This document shows positions 26,101 through 39,435 of a DNA stretch of 64,000 bases, piece after piece. A program made the position numbers and the translations under genes. How positions within the stretch are numbered: the first letter of the stretch is position 1; every line of letters begins with the position of its first letter. The notes beneath the pieces were generated by a model that saw only the letters and a list, made by a program, of their open reading frames with translations, did not search any database and was not told the DNA's origin. Source of the DNA: Anaeromyces robustus (Eukaryota; Neocallimastigomycota; Neocallimastigomycetes; Neocallimastigales; Neocallimastigaceae); assembly GCA_002104895.1 (NCBI GenBank), contig MCFG01000029.1, forward strand, positions 182,501 through 246,500, given 5' to 3'.

Positions 26101-28188
26101 ATAATTATGGAAATTATCCACTTTTATTAATGATTGAAAAGAATAATATGGAAGTAGTTAAATTGGTTATGGACTATTCCAATAAAAATAATATCGTATT
26201 AAATCTTAATGAAAAGAATAATGATGAAAAATATCCACTTTTATTAGCCATTAATAATGATAATACGGAAATGACCAAATCTTTAATTGATTATGCGGAT
26301 CAACAAAACATCCTATTAACTATTAATGAAAAAGATAAAGATAAAAATTACCCATTATTACTAGCGACGGAAAATAATAATATGGATATTATTCATTTAT
26401 TAATGGATTATGCTAATAAGAAAAACATTATTTTAGGCATTAATGAAAAGAATAATTCTGATGATTATCCTTTCTTATTATCCATGGATAGAAATAGTAT
26501 TGACATTATGAAGTTATTCATGACTTATACCGATAATCATAATATGATTTTAAATGTTAGTGATAAAAATAAGGATGAAAATTATCCACTATTATTAGCT
26601 ATTTTTAATAATAATACTGAAATGATAAATTTATTAATGGATTATGCTAATAAAAAGGGAATTAAATTAGATATTAATGGAAAACGTGATGATGGTACCT
26701 ATCCTCTTTTAAAAGCCGTCAATATCAATAATATGGATATTGTAAAATTATTAATGGATTATGCCAATCATAAAAATATTATTTTGGATATCAATAAAAA
26801 AAGTAAAAAAGGTAATTATCCACTTTTATTAGCTATTATTCGAGGTAATATGGATATTATAAAATTATTAATTAATTATGCCGATAGTAAAAGTATCATT
26901 TTAAATATTAATGAAAAAAATAATGATGATAAATCCCCTATCTATTGTGCTATAAATAATAATCATTTGGAAATTCTTCAACTTTTGATGGATTATGCCA
27001 ATAATAAAAGTATGATGTTAAATATTAAAGAAAATATTGGAATTGATAAAGAATATCCTCTTTATTGGGCTATTGATAAAAATTGTAATATTGATATGAC
27101 CAAATTATTAATGGATTATGCCGAAAGTAAAAATATACTTTTAAATATTAATGAAAAAACTAGAAATAAGAATTATCCTATTCTTAAAGCTGTTATTAGA
27201 AATAATACTGAAATTATTAAGCTATTAATGAATTATGCTAATAAAAATAATCAAATATTAAATATTGATGAAAAACATCCTAATAAATTATTCCCTATTC
27301 ATAAGGCGATTAGTCATAATAATACAGAAATTATGAAATTATTAATGGATTATGCCAATGAGAAAGACATTAAAATCAATATTCTTAATAAGGATTCCAA
27401 TGGAAATTATCCATTATTATTAGCATGTGCTAAAAATAATATTGATATTACAAAATTATTAATAAAATATGCGGATCAAGAAAACATTACTTTACCCATT
27501 AATGAAAAAAATAATAAAGGAATGTATCCCCTTAAATTTGCTATTACTAATAATAATATTGAAATGGTTCAAATATTAATAGATTATGTAAAAAATCATC
27601 GTATGAATTTAATGGTTAATGAAAAGGACTATTTAGAAAATGAAAATAAAAATAGAAATGAAAGTGGAAATGACAATGAAAATGAAAATGAAAATGAAAA
27701 TATACCAAATGAAAGAAGGGATATTTATAAATTATTAGAAAATTATGTAAATGAAATTAATAATGAAAACGAAATTAATAATGAAAAGGACAGAAGTATA
27801 GAAATAAGTAATAAAATTAATGAGAAAAACGAAACTCTTTTAGAAGCCGTTAATGAAAGTACAGATAAAGTAAAATTATTATTGGATTATGCTAATAAAA
27901 ATAAAATTTCATTAAATATTAATGAAAAAGATATTTATGGATGGTACCCACTTTTATTAGCCACTCGTAATAATAATATTCAAACTACTTTATTATTAAT
28001 TGAATATGCCAATCATCATAATAAAATATTAGAAATTAATGAAAAAAATAATTATGGATGGTTCCCATTACAATATGCAGTACATAATAAAAATATTGAA
28101 ATTGTAAAGTTATTATTAAATTATGCTGAGAATAATAATATTCCATTAGATATTAATATAAATAAAATTTTATACTATTGGATAATGG

Positions 28189-28225
<37 letters not shown>

Positions 28226-30257
28226 TTATAACAACAATAATAATTATAATACTAGTTATGATGATAGTGATGATGATGATGATGATGGCATTAACAATTA
28301 TAATTATAATTATAATAATAATAGTAATAGTAATACAGATATAATCAAGTTATTAATCAATTATGATTATGAACATAATAAGAGTATAGAGACTAATGCA
28401 GTAAGGGAAAATGAATTATGTTCTATTTTATTAGCTTTTCGTAATAATAAAACAGATATATTAGGATTATTGATAGACTTTGTAAATTCTAAAAATATAC
28501 ATTTAAATATTAATATCAATGAAAAAGGTGAGGATGGAAAATATCCAATTTTATATGCTGTTCAAAATAATGATATTGATATTATAAAATTATTAATTAA
28601 ATATGCAAATGATCATAATATGGTATTAGAAATTAATTCAAAAGATAAAAATGGATGGTATCCTATGTTATACGCTTTTCGTAATAATAAAATGGAAATA
28701 ATTCAATTATTATTTGATTATGCCAATGAAAAAAATATAATATTAGATATTAACGGTTTAAATTGTTATGGAGAGAATCCATTATATTGGGCTATTTATT
28801 ATGATGATATTGAAATGGTAAATTTATTATTTGATTATGCCAATAACAATAATAATATATTAAATATTAATGAAAGAAATGAAACTGGATTTATACCTCT
28901 TTCTCTTGCATTAGATAATAATAATGGTGAAATTATTAAATTATTACTTAATTATGCTAATACTAAAAATATTACCTTGGATATCAATGAGAAAAATAGA
29001 TTTGGATTAAATCCTCTTTTATGGGCTATTAGAAATAATAATTTAACGATTTCTAAATTAATAGTTAATTATGCTAGTAATAAAAATATTTCATTAGATA
29101 TTAATGAAAAGGATAATGAAGGAAATTATCCAATATTACTTGCTACCATTAAGAATAATGTAAATATTGTAGAATTATTAATTAATTATGCTAATACTAA
29201 TTCTTATGATAATGATGATATGACCACTTTTGGTAGTAGTAATAATAATAATAATGGTAAAAAATTAGAAATTAAAGCTAAAAATAATTATTTAGAATAT
29301 CCTTTATGTTGGGCAGTTCGTAAGAATAATATAGAAATTATAAAATTATTAATAGATTATGCTAATGATAAAAACATCATTATAAATATTAATGAAAAGG
29401 ATATTTATGGATGGTATCCACTTTTATTAGCCATTAAGAATAATAATATTGAAGTAGTATCATTATTAATTAAATATGCTAGTGATAAAAATATTCGTTT
29501 GAATATGAATGAAAAAGATAAGGATGGATGGTATCCTTTATTAATGGCAACTGAAAAGGATAATACTGATATATTATTATTATTAATTGAAATTTCTAAA
29601 AGATTATCTATGGTATTAAGTATCAATGATAAAGAAAGAAAAGGAACCTATCCACTTTTATTAGCGGTACGTCATGGTAATTCTGAAATGGTAAAAATGT
29701 TAATCGATTATGCTAAAGAAAATAATACTATTTTAGATATAAATATTAATAATACAGAACCAGATTTATCCACTATTTTATGGGCAGTTCGTATGAATAA
29801 TTTAGAAATTACTAAATTATTAGTAGAATATGCCGACAGTAATCCAAATGTAATCTTAGATATTAATAGAGTGAATAATTATAAAAGTGATCCTTTATCA
29901 TGGGCTCTTCATTATAGAAATAGTGAAATAGTGAAGTTATTACTTAATTATGCTAATAAGAATAAAAATATTAATTTACATATTAATGAAAAATATTATG
30001 ATAAAAGTTCACCATTATTTATGGCTGTTAGAGATAAGGAAAATACAGAAGCATTATTAAATTATGCTAAAACCAATAAAATTGAATTAAATATTAATGA
30101 AGTTGGAAATTATGAATGGAATCCATTATTATTAGCTATTGATAATGGTAAAAAGAATAATGATGATACCTCTGAAATAGTTAAACAATTAATTAATTAT
30201 AATAAATACAATAATAATAATAATAATATTAACAATAACAACGACAATCACAACAAT

Positions 30258-30295
<38 letters not shown>

Positions 30296-33200
30296 CGATA
30301 ATAATAATAGTAATAATACTAATAAAAATGTATTGTTAGATATTAATAAAACAAATAATAATGGACTTTATCCATTTTTATCAGCTATTAATAATAATAA
30401 TTTAAAAGTGGTTCAACAATTAATGGACTATGCAGAAAGTGAACATATGGATTTAAAAGTAGATAAAAAGGATAAATATGGAAATTATCCATTATTATCT
30501 GCTGTTAAACAAAATAATAAAGAAATTGTAGAATTATTAATTTCATATGCCAATCGTAAAAATATAAATTTAAAAATTGAAGATAAAGATAAAAATGGAA
30601 ATTATCCTCTTCTTTTAGCCATTAAACATAATAATAATGAAATTTTAAAATTATTAATGGATTATGCCAAAAGTAAAAGTAAAGTATTAAATATTAATGA
30701 AATCAATGGAGATGGAACCTATCCATTATTATTAGCCGTTAAGAATAATAATATGGAAATAATGAATTCATTTATTAACTATGCTAATGAAAATCAAATT
30801 AATTTAGTAATAAATAAAAAGGATAATAATGGATGGAATCCATTATTATGGGCTATTAATAATAATAATCTTACCAATACAGAATTTTTATTTAATTATG
30901 CTAGAAATAATAGTATAAGATTAAATGTAGTAGGTAAAGATAATGAAGGAAATTATCCATTATTATTAGCCATTAAAAATGAAAACTTGGGAATTTTAAA
31001 GTTATTAATAAAATATGCCTATGAAAATAATTTCATTTTAAATATTAATGAAATATGTAATAAGGAAGGATGGTATCCTCTTTTATATGCTATTAAAAAT
31101 AATAATCTTGAAATTACAAGACTTTTAATCTTTTATGCCAAAACTATAAGTGTTATATTAAATATTAATGGTAAAAATAAGGATGGTGATTTCCCACTTT
31201 TATTAGCCGTTCTTAATAATAATATTGAAATGATTAAATTATTAAAATATTATGCTAATGATTATCAAATAGCATTAAATGTTAATGGAAAAAATAATAA
31301 AGGAGATTATCCTCTTTTAACGGCTATTCGAAATAGTAATGCTGATATAGTTAAACTTTTAATTGATTATTATAATGATAAAAAAATGACAATACCTTTA
31401 GATAAAGATGATCTTTGTACTTGTAAAATTACTAATGATATATATGAAATATTAAAACCATATCTTGATATTCATACCTCTGAATTGATTAATGTACTTA
31501 TCAAAAAGGAAAATATTTTAGATGCTATTAATAAAAGTAATTACGATTATGTTATTTATTTATTAGATCAAGCTACAGTTCAACTTGAACCTACAGAGAA
31601 AAATGAACTTTTCTTTAAAGCTATTGAAAAGAATAATTTAGAAATTATTAAACTTTTATGTGAAAAACATAATGTTGATGTTAATTTAAAGAATACTTTC
31701 CATGAAAATACCGCTCTTCATATTATTGCTAGAAATAACTATAAAGAAAATTATCCATTAGCAAAATATTTAATAGAAAATTTGAAAGCTAAAATTGATG
31801 AAAAGAATAAAGATTTAAATACACCACTTCATATTGCTTGTCAAACTAATCATTTTAATCTTGTTAATCTTTTAATCAACCATGGTGCTAATATTAATTC
31901 CTTAAATAATAAAGGATTAACACCTTTACATTTCGCTTGTCGATTCAATAATGTTAATATTGTTAAAATTCTTTTAAAAAGGAATAAAATCAATATTAAT
32001 GAAGTTGAAGGTAATCCAACGTTAAATACACCATTACATATAGCAAGTCAAATGGGACATATTGATATTGTTGAACTTTTATTAAATAATGAGATGAAAA
32101 CTACTACTAATAGTAATAGTAATAGTAATACTAATAGTAATACTAATACTAATATTAATAATAATACTAATACTAATATTAATAATAATAATAATAGTAT
32201 TAATGGTATTAATATTGATTCATTTAATGAAAATGGTTATACACCTCTTCATATTGCTTGTCAATATGGTCATATAGATATAGTAAGAAAACTTTTAAAT
32301 AAAAATGCTAAAATTAATATGAAAACAACTAAAAATAATATGAAAACCCCACTTCATATAGCCTGTCAAAATAATAATAAAGAATTAGTTCAAGTACTAC
32401 TTACTGAATATAAAGCAGATAAAACTATAACAGATGAAAATTTAAATACACCTTTACATATTGCATGTAAAAACAATAATTATACTATTGTTGATCTTTT
32501 ATTAAAGAATAATATTCAAAATTATCAAGGATGGGACCTATTTATTATGAATTATAAAATGTATAAAAATGATCTTTTAAAAATGACAAATATTGATAAT
32601 AATAATAATAATAATAATAATAGTAATAATAATATTGATAAAAGTATTAATAATAAAAATCATATTATTAATAATATTAATAATGAAAAATCAATAAGTG
32701 ATAGTGAAAAATCAATGATAGAAAGTAATGAACAACAATATCCATTAGGTTTTATTAATTATAAAAATAATCAAGAATGGACAGCTCTTCATATTGCTTG
32801 TCAAAATAATAATAAAGAAATTGTTCAATTACTTTTAGATAATAAAGCAAATATTGATGAAGAAGGTAAGGATTGGATGACACCATTACATATTGCTTGT
32901 CAAAATGGTAATTTTGATTTAGTTAAACTGTTATTAAATTATGATGCTAATATTAATTTAAAAAATAATAAAAAATGGACACCTTTACATATGGCATGTC
33001 AAGGAGGAGAAGAAACCGATGATATCGTGGAACTTTTATTAACTAATCCTAATATAAAAATTGAATCCCCAGATGAAGAAGGTCGAACTCCACTTCATAT
33101 AGCATGTGAATATGGTAGACCTAAAATAGTTAGAAAACTTTTAAAGAATAAAGCAGATCTTCGTGCTAAAACTAATAATAATAAAACTCCACTTTATATT

Positions 33201-33923
33201 GCCTGTGAAAAAGGTTATGAAGAAATTGTAAGTGATCTTTCAAAAGAAATTCATAAAGTTTATCAATATAATGATGATATTGATGAACGTTTGAATGGTA
33301 AAACACCACTTTATATTGCCTGTGAAAATAGATATGTTAATGTAGTGAGAACACTTTTAGATTATGAAGCAAATATTGATAAAAAATCAGAAAATGGTAT
33401 GACACCACTTCATATTGCATGTAAAATGAAATATATAGATATAGTAAAAATTCTTTTAAATAATAAAGCCAATATAGAGAAAAAAATTGAAGATGAAAAA
33501 AATATGACAGCCTTACATATTGCTTGTGAAAATAGTAGAGAAGATAGTCATAAAGAAGTTGTTCGACTTTTAATTGAAGAAAGTAAAAAATCTAATAACA
33601 ATGATAATAGTTCCTTCCTTAATGTAAGTAATTCAGAAGGTTGGTCTGCTATACATTTTGCAGCCTATTATAATAATCCAGCTATTGTTAAAATGCTTGT
33701 CCAAAATGGAGCTAATTATCGTGAAACTATTGATATTAAAGAAAATGATGGTAAAATTTATAAGAATCAAAATGTAAAAGATATTGCAAGACTTAAAGGT
33801 TTTAATGAAATTGAAGATATTATTAGAGAAAAGAAATCTCAAGAAAGAAAAGAAAATATCATGAAATATTCAGTTATTACCTTTAAATATATTACAAAAA
33901 GTATAGAAAGTAAAATATTTTAA
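20184..33923 (+). CDS. giant ankyrin-repeat protein, 4,579 aa, intronless
   Basis: A single uninterrupted frame of 13.7 kb. There is no signal peptide or transmembrane helix, so it is probably cytosolic. Two repeat classes exist. Residues 1 to about 3770 carry dozens of divergent repeats of about 38 residues built on NEKxxxGxYPLLLAIxNNN followed by xEIxKLLIDYAN. From about residue 3843 to the end come 16 canonical repeats recognisable by TPLHIACQ-type motifs and KIVxLLLxNxA helices. Breaks between repeats hold low-complexity linkers: ten Ser-His pairs (from residue 998), a Lys-rich 8-residue repeat (1414-1485), Asn/Asp and Ser-rich acidic stretches (about 1486-1700), and several Asn runs. A cap-like motif LLEAxxxS recurs at residues 256, 1174, 2552 and, degenerate, 3778. 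Ankyrin arrays are binding scaffolds; no catalytic domain is visible. The start chosen is the first Met, with a stop shortly upstream. Minus-strand frames inside are shadows. Confidence 0.93.
23175..23234 (+). repeat. (AGTCAT)10 hexanucleotide encoding Ser-His x10
   Basis: Ten perfect AGTCAT units inside the ankyrin gene encode ten Ser-His dipeptides, followed by AATCAT/AATCAA drift. The tract splits two ankyrin repeats. Perfect nucleotide identity points to recent slippage expansion rather than selection on single codons. Confidence 0.95.
24423..24638 (+). repeat. 24-bp coding minisatellite, 9 units (NKKLNEKx)
   Basis: Nine tandem 24-bp units encode NKKLNEK plus A, V or L (residues 1414-1485). 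Two shortened NKKV units come just before. The product is a highly charged helical spacer between two ankyrin blocks. The antisense strand has an open hydrophobic repeat frame, which is a shadow. Confidence 0.95.
30230..30300 (+). repeat. AAC-biased Asn-coding trinucleotide tract
   Basis: Inside the ankyrin gene, a run of Asn codons switches almost entirely from AAT to AAC, with occasional GAC/CAC. Nearly all other Asn codons of the gene are AAT. A shorter AAC patch occurs at 24707-24723. This fits local trinucleotide slippage. Confidence 0.85.
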
Positions 33924-35040
33924 GAAATAAAATAAAGGGGAAAAAATATATATATATATATATATAATATATATATTTAAAGTAAAAATAATAATAATAA
34001 TAAAAATAAAAATAAAAATAAAAATAAAAATAATATTAATTTAATAAATAAATATATATATATATATTTATTAATTAATATTATTTTGATTGAATCAATT
34101 AATCAATGATTCAATTTAATCAAATTTTATATATATCAACAGATAATATCAAAATAAAAAAAAAAAAAATAAAAAAAAAATTCAAAGAAATCAAACAACT
34201 GAAAAGAAAAATTCAAAATAATTCTTCCTTTCACCACCCCCGAAAAAATAAAATAAATAAATAAATAAAATAAAAAAAAAACAATAACAATAACAAATAA
34301 ACCAAAACAAAAATATAAATACAAAAAAAAAAATAAAAAATAAAAACAAAATCAATATTAAAAAACAAATAAATAAAATCAACATAAAAAAAATATAATA
34401 TAATAATAAATACTAAATGATAAATGATAAAAAAAAATTATTTATTACAATTAATTATTATTTATAAAACAAAAACAAAATTAAATATATTTATATATAT
34501 ATAAATTTATATATATAAATAAATATATAAATAACAATTATGATAAAATGTTATCATTAATGTTATCATTAATGTTAATGATAACTTTTATTTATAATTT
34601 ATATAATAATTATTTATTTATTTAAATAAATATTATCAATTTATATAAAATTAAAACATTTTTAAAAAAAAAAAAATAAAAATAAAAACAAAAACAAAAA
34701 AAAAAAAATAATAATTAAAAACTATATGTATACACATATAAGTTAATATATATATATCTATAATTATAAAAAATATATATATCATATATTAAAAAAAAAT
34801 AAAAAAATTTTTTTTATTTTTTTGTAATGTACTCTACATTATTTTTTTTTTTTTTTACAACATAAATATAAATATGATTTAAAATTAACTTTTATACTAT
34901 TCTTATCTATTAAAAATTAAAAAAACATTTAATGTGAAAATTAAAAGATAAATAAAATAAAAATAATAATATTAATAATAATAAAAAAAATAATTCATTT
35001 ATATATTATAAAGCATTTTGTGATGTCGTAATTTTTAGAA

Positions 35041-35078
<38 letters not shown>

Positions 35079-35556
35079 TTGTCAAATCTTGTTTAATAAC
35101 TTTTTTTAATTTTTAAATTATCGAATTTCCTCTCATTTATTTGTTTTCAATTAAATTTAATATTTAAATAATAAAAAAGAATTGATCAATTTCTTTAATT
35201 CATTCTTTTTAATTTGATAATTTCACCAAATTTTTTAAAACTTGTTTTATAATAAAATTTTCTTTTTTTTAAACAATTTTTTTTACAAAAATTTTTTTTT
35301 GTCAATTTTGATCAAAATTTTAATAAATAGAATTTTTTCCTTATATCTTATTTATTAATATTTTTATAATTATAATTTTCAATTCTTTGTCAATTTTATT
35401 CATTTATATGCATGTAAAATTATTTATGTTTATATATATATATAATTTTATTATTAAGTAATTGAAATTAATATTTTATATTTTTTGAATATAAAATATT
35501 ATGATTTTATATACTTTTAATTTTTTTTATGGTTTAAACTTTTTATAAAATAATTA

Positions 35557-35589
<33 letters not shown>

Positions 35590-35738
35590 CAGATGTTTTA
35601 ATCATCAATTTTTTAATTAAAAATATTTTATATTTTTTTTTAATTTATTTTCTAATATTAAATATACATTTTAAAATTTTTTAACAATTGATTGTATATT
35701 TAAAATTTTATTTATTTATTTTCTTATTAATTTTCAAT
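33924..35738. other. AT-rich intergenic DNA between ankyrin and 7TM genes
   Basis: No gene. It contains AAAT/AAAAAT runs, a duplicated TTATCATTAATG motif (about 34551-34580) and several long T runs (about 35048-35072). Minus-strand frames at 34136-34385 are Phe/Ile artefacts. Confidence 0.65.
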
Positions 35739-38640
35739 ATGTTTAAGGATAAATCGTACATATTAATATATATATTTTTAATAATAGTATTAAAAGGAAA
35801 TGCACTTATATCTGTTGATCAAAATTCAACCATTCCATTGAAGAAAAAAGATATGTCTTCACTTTACTATGAAGTTTTCGATATTAATGGAAATTCAACT
35901 CTTTTATCTAATATTCAAAGATTATATAATTATGATATTTCAATAAAATTTCCTTTAACCTATAATTATGTAATTACCAATAATACAGCATATTATGTAG
36001 CCTGGGAATCTGAAAAAGAATGTAAACCCATTTATGATTCACAAAAAAAAATTGCTATTATCACAATTAATGATATTATTGAACATAATTGTCATCAGGA
36101 TAAAGATGATTCTACCAATGATGTACTTGATGTTAAAGAATTATATGAACATGACAATCTTCCAGAACTTTTAATTGTTCAATTTAATGATATATATGAT
36201 TTAAGAGTATGATTAATATATAATTATAATAATAATAACAATATATAAATAATAATAAAATAATGATAATAATAATAATATAATAATAATGATTATAATA
36301 ATAATAATAAAATAATAAGAAAATATAAATAATAAAACATAATTCTAATATTTCGCAATAATTATTATATATATATATATATATAGAATTATTTAGATCA
36401 AAGAGATGCAGAATTATATTCAATTTTTTGTAATTCTAAATATTATAATAAAAAATTACATGTTACAGGAACATTAAGAAATACTATTATTAGTAATTTG
36501 GATTTACAAATTGATTTAATTATAACTGAAAGTAAAATCACCTTTTAAACAAAGAAAAAAAAAATTTTTTTTTTTTTAGTTCAATAAATATATTTATATA
36601 ATTTATTATAATATTTATATATTTAAAATATATATATAATATATAAATAATAACGATAATCATATATTATTTTAATAGATGTAAGAGAGAGTTTTAATTT
36701 TAAAAGATCTTTTACAATGAAAATGATTCATATTACTAAAATAATAATAAGTTTGATTATTATGGCTTATATGGGAAAAACAATGGCTCATAAAAACTTT
36801 TTCAAAAAGAATATAACGTAAAAATAATAATAAGAAAAAAAGAAATTTATATATATATTTATCTTTATATATATTATTTATACTCTATGCAAATTTTGAA
36901 TTATACATTTATCTTAAAATTTTTTATTATTTTTTCTATTATATATAATATTAATGAAGAGTTTACAATTATATAAGTCTTTTTATAGCTGTTACAGGTA
37001 TTATTTTTAATAATAATTATAATAATAACAATAGTAAAAAAAATAAATATTTAATATATATATAATTTTTTTTAATTAATATTTATATAATCTGCGTTTT
37101 ATTCATAAAACTAATAAAACAAATTATAGTAAGATTATTTGTAGTATTATGGGTATTAATAGTATATTGTAAAAAAGAAGCGATGTATATGAAGAATACA
37201 ACATTTTCTAGTTATTGTATTCCAATTTATATTACTTATCTTACTACATATAATGTTTCCTATTTTTTCAGTAATGATATAATTAATATTTATTTATATA
37301 TACATATATATATGATTATCATATTACTAAAATATATATATATATTATTCCACATTTATAAACTAAAAAAAATATATATATATATTTAAATTATCATGAA
37401 ATTATAACAACAATTTAATTCAATTAAATTAATAATCTATATTATATATAATATCAAAAAAAAAATATTATAAAATTTAGTTTATATATGTATGTCTTTA
37501 TTATGTGTTGACTGGGTAAAACTTGTAAAAAATATATCCAATGGCGATAGTAACCAAATTAAATCATATATCTATACATTCATGAATAAATACTATTCTA
37601 TTTTTTGTTATGTAAATCTTTTTTATTTTTATTTTTTTCATATATATATATATATTATATTAAATAATTATATAGTTTATAATTATTAATTAATATCCAT
37701 AATAATTTAATATATAATTTCAATATTATAGATTTTAATAGGTGCTTATGGTATACTTTATCTAATATTATCAGTTAGTGATAATCCTATTATTATTGCA
37801 TTACAATATTTGATGAAAATATTTTTAATTTTTCAAAGTTTAATCTTTTATTACTATGGTTACAAAATTGTTTCATACTTGAAAGAAGGTTCAAAAATGA
37901 CAGCGTAAGTACTATTATAATTATAAAAAAAATAAATTATTTAAATAAATACTATAAATAAATATTAATATAAATTGTTAATATAAATTTTAAAATATTG
38001 CAATTAATATATATAATATTTAAATAATATATAAATAAATAAATAAATAAAATTAAATAAAAAAATAATACAATTATAATACTATTTAGTAAAAACCAAA
38101 TGGATGAAAATAAGAAACATATTAAAAAAATAAAGAATATATGGCATTTGACTTTGTACTGGTAAATATATATAAGAGATAAGAGATATATATACGACTT
38201 TTAATATATATAAATTTTTATCTAAACATAAATATATAAAAGATAAATAAGTAAATAAATAAATTAATAAATAAAAATTGAAAATATTTCTTATTTACAT
38301 GTTTTCTCATTATATTATATATTTATAGTCTTTATAGTTATGGTTTAGCTTTTCTTGTATCTTTTTATGAAGAAGCTACCTACAATATTGGATTTCCAGT
38401 AAGTAAATCTCATTGGTACTTTGGAGTAAGTTTATTATAAAAGAAAAATAAATATATAAAAAATAAATAAATAAATAAAATTGATTATAACATATATAGA
38501 AACAAAAAAAAATATTATTAATAAATATATTTTTAATATATTTATATTTATATTTATATTTATAGACTTTATTGGAAATTACATCATTTTATTGTTTAAT
38601 AATTTTAATTATTAACACTTTAAATGTATCAAAAAAATAA
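35739..38640 (+). CDS. seven-transmembrane (GPCR-like) protein with luminal N-terminal domain; 9 exons
   Basis: Spliced model: 35739-36206, 36387-36531, 36679-36817, 37134-37270, 37481-37611, 37732-37904, 38090-38161, 38329-38425 and 38566-38640. All junctions are GT..AG and phases match, giving 478 residues. Exon 1 starts with a signal peptide (MFKDKSYILIYIFLIIVLKGNA); exons 1-3 encode about 190 residues of extracellular or luminal domain with N-glycosylation sites and few cysteines. Seven hydrophobic helices follow, the first at about residues 220-240 and the last in the final exon (LLEITSFYCLIILIINTL), ending in a very short tail. This is the layout of a heptahelical receptor, but no family is recognised with confidence. 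The third intron is ambiguous: a direct join uses an AAG acceptor, while a 9-nt exon (36989-36997) would also keep the frame and uses a TAG acceptor. Exon 8 has two in-frame GTAAGT donors (the earlier after CCA, near 38398). Confidence 0.75.
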
Positions 38641-38781
38641 GAATAAGAATTAAAAAAAAAAATTTGTTTTTTTTTTTATACAAAAATCTATTACACAACT
38701 ATTATTTTATTATTTCTATTACTATTTCACTACTAAAAAATATTATTTATTATTTGTTAATAATAATAAATAATAAATTTT

Positions 38782-38820
<39 letters not shown>

Positions 38821-39435
38821 TAATACTTAGATAAAAAACAATTAATAATACCGACAGTAATATAATTAATAATATCTACAATAATAATCTAGTTATATAA
38901 CAACATATATAAATACTTATTGCATTGCTTAATAAATATAATTTTAATATATTAATGTATATATTATTCATATATCAATATATATTTTATAAATTAAATA
39001 TAAAAAATAAATACAAAATAATTAAAAAAAAAAAATAAATAAATAGATATATAAAAGAGTTGTTTATTGTTTACTTTTTTTTTTTTTATTTTTATATTTG
39101 AATTACATCTTGTATATTTATATAAATATATAAAAAATATACATAAATAGACTTATTTATTATTTATTTTTTTTATATATTAATTGCATCTTGTTTATTT
39201 ACTATTTATTTTTTTTTTTATATATATTAATTGCATTTTGTTTATTTATTATTAGAATTTTTTTATTTATATATTTTCATTATTTTGTATTTTTTCTTAT
39301 ATAACATCAATATTTATATATATATATATTATATTTATTTTTTATTTACCCAATAATCAAATATATATATACATATATATATATTTTCTTTTTTTTTTAA
39401 AAAAAAAAGAAAAAAAGAAAAAGATTTACTTTTAA
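38641..39435. other. AT-rich convergent intergenic spacer
   Basis: Lies between the stop of the 7TM gene (+) and the stop of the broken reductase (-), so it holds both 3' ends. It contains an AAT run (about 38782-38820) and repeated TTATTTATTATTTTTTTATATATTAATTGCAT-like segments around 39150-39250. No gene. Confidence 0.65.

Noticed and set aside
37492-37689. Stand-alone 65-codon plus ORF
   Set aside because: It is exon 5 of the spliced 7TM gene running into the next intron, not an independent gene.
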